Of a DNA stretch of 64,000 nucleotides, positions 62,458-64,000 are shown piece after piece (within the stretch, counting starts at the first letter, position 1; each line of letters begins with the position of its first letter). The notes under the pieces were generated by a model, which was given only the letters and a program-made list of their open reading frames with translations, was not told the origin of the DNA and did not search any database. Position numbers and translations under genes: made by a program. The DNA is from Aquitalea magnusonii (GTDB lineage Bacteria; Pseudomonadota; Gammaproteobacteria; Burkholderiales; Chromobacteriaceae), in NCBI RefSeq assembly GCF_002217795.2, contig NZ_AP018823.1, positions 1,736,001 through 1,800,000 of the forward strand, read 5' to 3'.

Positions 62458-62643
62458 TCAGTGTGCGGCAGACAGCCTGATGAACAGCAGTCGCACCAGC
62501 AGATAGGTGGCGGCATTGCCCAGCGTCATCAGCAGCAGCACCGTGGGCAGGGACAGCGTGTCCAATGCGTCCAGCGGGTTGCTGCCCAGTTGGCGGGCCA
62601 GCAAGGAAGAGCCAATCAGGCTGAGCAGTAGTTTGAAGGTCAT
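62458..62643 (-). CDS. small two-helix membrane protein
   Basis: A 61-residue protein with two hydrophobic segments (about 3-16 and 32-56). GGAAAG lies upstream of the ATG at 62643. I do not recognise it. Its upstream region holds the paired ACGG-W4-CCGT sites (62754-62795), so it may belong to the same regulon as the redox trio and AEC carrier. Its function could be as an accessory of the carrier, but that is inference. Confidence 0.55.
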   Translation of the reverse strand: MTFKLLLSLIGSSLLARQLGSNPLDALDTLSLPTVLLLMTLGNAATYLLVRLLFIRLSAAH

Positions 62644-62753
62644 GGCAGCAGCTTTCCGTAACGCAGATGTCGCCAGCTATTGCAAAAGCCGTGCCTGGTT
62701 TTTTATTTGCAGGTAATTGAAAAACAAGGATATTTTTTATTGCACTTTGGCTT

Positions 62754-62795
62754 GCTGACGGTTTTCCGTGTTTTGGCGTACGGAAAACCGTCAGC
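62754..62795. repeat. 16-bp perfect inverted repeat made of two ACGG(W4)CCGT sites
   Basis: GCTGACGGTTTTCCGT (62754-62769) and its exact complement (62780-62795) are separated by 10 bases. Each arm contains one ACGG-W4-CCGT core (62758-62769 and 62780-62791). It lies between the GntR stop and the small membrane protein start. As RNA it would fold into a hairpin, but no T-run follows, and the match to the upstream operators favours a protein-binding role. Confidence 0.75.
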
Positions 62796-62815
62796 CGCGG
62801 CTTGGGGCTGCGCCG

Positions 62816-63484
62816 CTAGGCCGGTTGGCGGGCTTGCAAATGCAGCAGAATGCTGTGTCCACCGTGCAGGATGTCATCGCCAATGGCGCTGGCCGCTGCA
62901 GCACCATCCTGGCGACGGATGGCCTCCAGCACCGGGTAGTGGTAGTCGATCATGTCGCTGCCGCCTTGCTGGTACACCGCGGCAATCAGCGGCCCCATCT
63001 GCAGCCAGATGCGATACAGGATGCCCTGTAAAAACGGTAGGCCGGCTATTTCCACCAGCGCAAAGTGAAATTGCTGATTCAGCTCGCAGCCAAGTGCGAT
63101 GTCCTGTACGCGCATGGCGGCGGCATTGCGGCTGACAATGTCTTCCAGCCGGGCAATGGCGCTGGCGTCTGCCTTCTGCGCAGCCGTTTCCGCCGCCAGC
63201 CCTTCCAGGCGGATGCGAATGGCGCGGATTTCCAGATAACGCTCCACCGTCATATAGGGCACGCGGATGTCACGCGGCGACTGCATGGTGAGCGCCTGCT
63301 CCTGCACCAGACGCAGGATGGCATCGCGCACCGGGGTGACGCTGGTGCCCAGTTGCTCGGCCAGATCGCGTATTTTCAGTCGTGCGCCAGGTTGCAGCCG
63401 CCCCTGGATCAGCGCCTTGCACAGCATCTGATACACCGTGCTACCCAGATTGTCGTGTTCCAGTGTGTCCAGTTGGTAATCCAT
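62816..63484 (-). CDS. GntR-family regulator (FadR subfamily, FCD domain)
   Basis: A 222-residue regulator. The N-terminal winged helix includes KIRDLAEQLGTSVTPVRDAI (about 37-56). The all-helical FCD domain (about 80-215) contains the metal-binding residues expected for this subgroup: Asp near DIALGCELNQQFHFAL, and later His residues. Ligands are usually carboxylic acids, which suits the AEC carrier and redox trio nearby. I took the ATG at 63484; the frame is open to 63529. It is divergent from an SDR gene with a palindrome between them. Confidence 0.9.
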   Translation of the reverse strand: MDYQLDTLEHDNLGSTVYQMLCKALIQGRLQPGARLKIRDLAEQLGTSVTPVRDAILRLVQEQALTMQSPRDIRVPYMTVERYLEIRAIRIRLEGLAAETAAQKADASAIARLEDIVSRNAAAMRVQDIALGCELNQQFHFALVEIAGLPFLQGILYRIWLQMGPLIAAVYQQGGSDMIDYHYPVLEAIRRQDGAAAASAIGDDILHGGHSILLHLQARQPA

Positions 63485-63552
63485 GGCGTGGGGTGCAAGT
63501 AAGGGCAAAGCTGCATGGTAACACCGCACTTGCCAGAGTCAAATGCAACAAA

Positions 63553-63566
63553 TATGATGCATCATA
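63553..63566. promoter_or_regulatory. candidate operator between the GntR and SDR genes
   Basis: TATGATGCATCATA is a perfect 14-bp palindrome in the 147-base gap between divergent genes, 69 bases upstream of the GntR start. It is of the type bound by FadR-subfamily regulators and could be an autoregulatory site. Confidence 0.5.
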
Positions 63567-63631
63567 AATTTGGCTGAATCGGGCAAGGGCGGCAGCATCT
63601 GCCAATCTGCCTCAGAACCAGGAGCGCCATC

Positions 63632-64000
63632 ATGTCCCATCCCACCCGCTATATGTTGTTGACCGGTGCCAGTCGCGGCATCGGTCATGCCACGGTAAAG
63701 CTGTTTCAGGAAAACGGCTGGCAGATTTTCACCGTGTCACGGCAGCCCTTTTCCGAAGCCTGCCTGTGGCCATCGGCCCGGCAAAGTCATGTACAGGCTG
63801 ATTTGTCGGATCTGTCCTGCCTGGACAAGCTGATTGCCGAGGTCAGAAGCCGCTTGCCAAACGGTGAGCTGCACGCGCTGGTGAACAATGCCGGCATCTC
63901 GCCCAAGGGGCCGCAAGGCGAACGGCTGGGCATTCTGGCCAGCTCCGCCGATGACTGGAGCCGGGTGCTGAATGTCAATCTGGTGTCTACCGCCTTGCTG
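63632..64000 (+). CDS. short-chain dehydrogenase/reductase, 5' part (gene runs off the right edge)
   Basis: The frame from the ATG at 63632 gives 123 codons with no stop before the window ends. The start MSHPTRYMLLTGASRGIGHATVKL has the SDR cofactor motif GASRGIG, and LHALVNNAGIS (NNAG motif) and VLNVNLVS follow. AGGAGCGCCATC precedes the ATG. The catalytic Ser-Tyr-Lys region is beyond the window. It is divergent from the GntR gene, which may control it. Confidence 0.9.
   Translation, partial: MSHPTRYMLLTGASRGIGHATVKLFQENGWQIFTVSRQPFSEACLWPSARQSHVQADLSDLSCLDKLIAEVRSRLPNGELHALVNNAGISPKGPQGERLGILASSADDWSRVLNVNLVSTALL

Noticed and set aside
62754..62795. Reading the 16-bp inverted repeat as the terminator of the GntR gene
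   Set aside because: No T-run follows on either strand, and both arms contain the same core as the operators at 61141-61246, so a protein-binding site explains it better.
1..64000. tRNA or rRNA genes, CRISPR arrays, insertion sequences or prophage remnants
   Set aside because: I saw no clover-leaf candidates, spaced direct repeats, transposase motifs or integrase genes. Absence is by eye only; a dedicated tRNA or repeat scan would be decisive.

Overview
The window is about 64 kb of high-GC, gene-dense chromosome from a motile, free-living betaproteobacterium. The mix of genes (tandem FliD caps, c-di-GMP enzymes, many LysR regulators, an AdeABC/MexAB-like efflux operon, a DAB bicarbonate system, a manganese riboswitch upstream of a GDT1/UPF0016 exporter) suggests Neisseriales, family Chromobacteriaceae (Aquitalea, Vogesella or Chromobacterium type). 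That placement is inferred from gene content and style, not from a marker gene. I saw no rRNA, tRNA, CRISPR array, insertion sequence or prophage, so this looks like ordinary chromosome with several accessory cassettes.

Layout. 0-5.8 kb: the 5' part of a B12-binding radical SAM gene, a thioredoxin-like gene, argE, a LysR regulator with a PotD/PotF-type binding protein, then a yybP-ykoY riboswitch and a GDT1 manganese exporter. 5.8-9 kb: two tandem fliD paralogues. 9-17.3 kb: a PuuB-like oxidase, ZntB, YjdM, a MATE pump, a YkgJ cysteine-cluster protein, a half-size EamA protein, a Crp/Fnr regulator, an Mpo1-like protein and several small proteins. 17.3-29.4 kb: a 13-gene, tightly overlapping minus-strand operon with three different photolyase/cryptochrome proteins, lipid-modifying enzymes (CFA synthase, DUF1365, FAD oxidoreductase), a lipocalin, DUF3833 and DUF2256 proteins. 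It is transcribed divergently from a TetR gene through two overlapping promoters that share a palindrome. This is a light or singlet-oxygen defence cassette.

29.4-36 kb: a GNAT-alpha/beta hydrolase fusion, a periplasmic binding protein paired with a diguanylate cyclase, and a PilJ-PAS-GGDEF-EAL protein converging on it. 36-43 kb: Sua5, the DabAB inorganic-carbon pump with its LysR regulator, and an acetylpolyamine-amidohydrolase-type deacetylase. 43-46.9 kb: a secreted Cys-containing protein, two LysR regulators, a cupin and an SRPBCC protein. 46.9-54.7 kb: a complete RND efflux operon (membrane fusion protein, pump, a 72-aa membrane protein, outer-membrane factor) divergent from its two-component system. 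54.8-57.4 kb: a chemoreceptor and YbaK.

57.4-64 kb: a three-gene soluble redox complex (2Fe-2S/2x4Fe-4S protein, fumarate-reductase-like flavoprotein, NuoF-like NADH dehydrogenase) divergent from an AEC-family carboxylate transporter, followed by a small membrane protein, a GntR regulator and an SDR. A repeated palindrome, ACGG(W4)CCGT, lies upstream of the complex, the transporter and the small membrane protein. It suggests a self-contained, previously unnamed organic-acid reduction or oxidation regulon, and it is the most interesting unexplained signal in the window.
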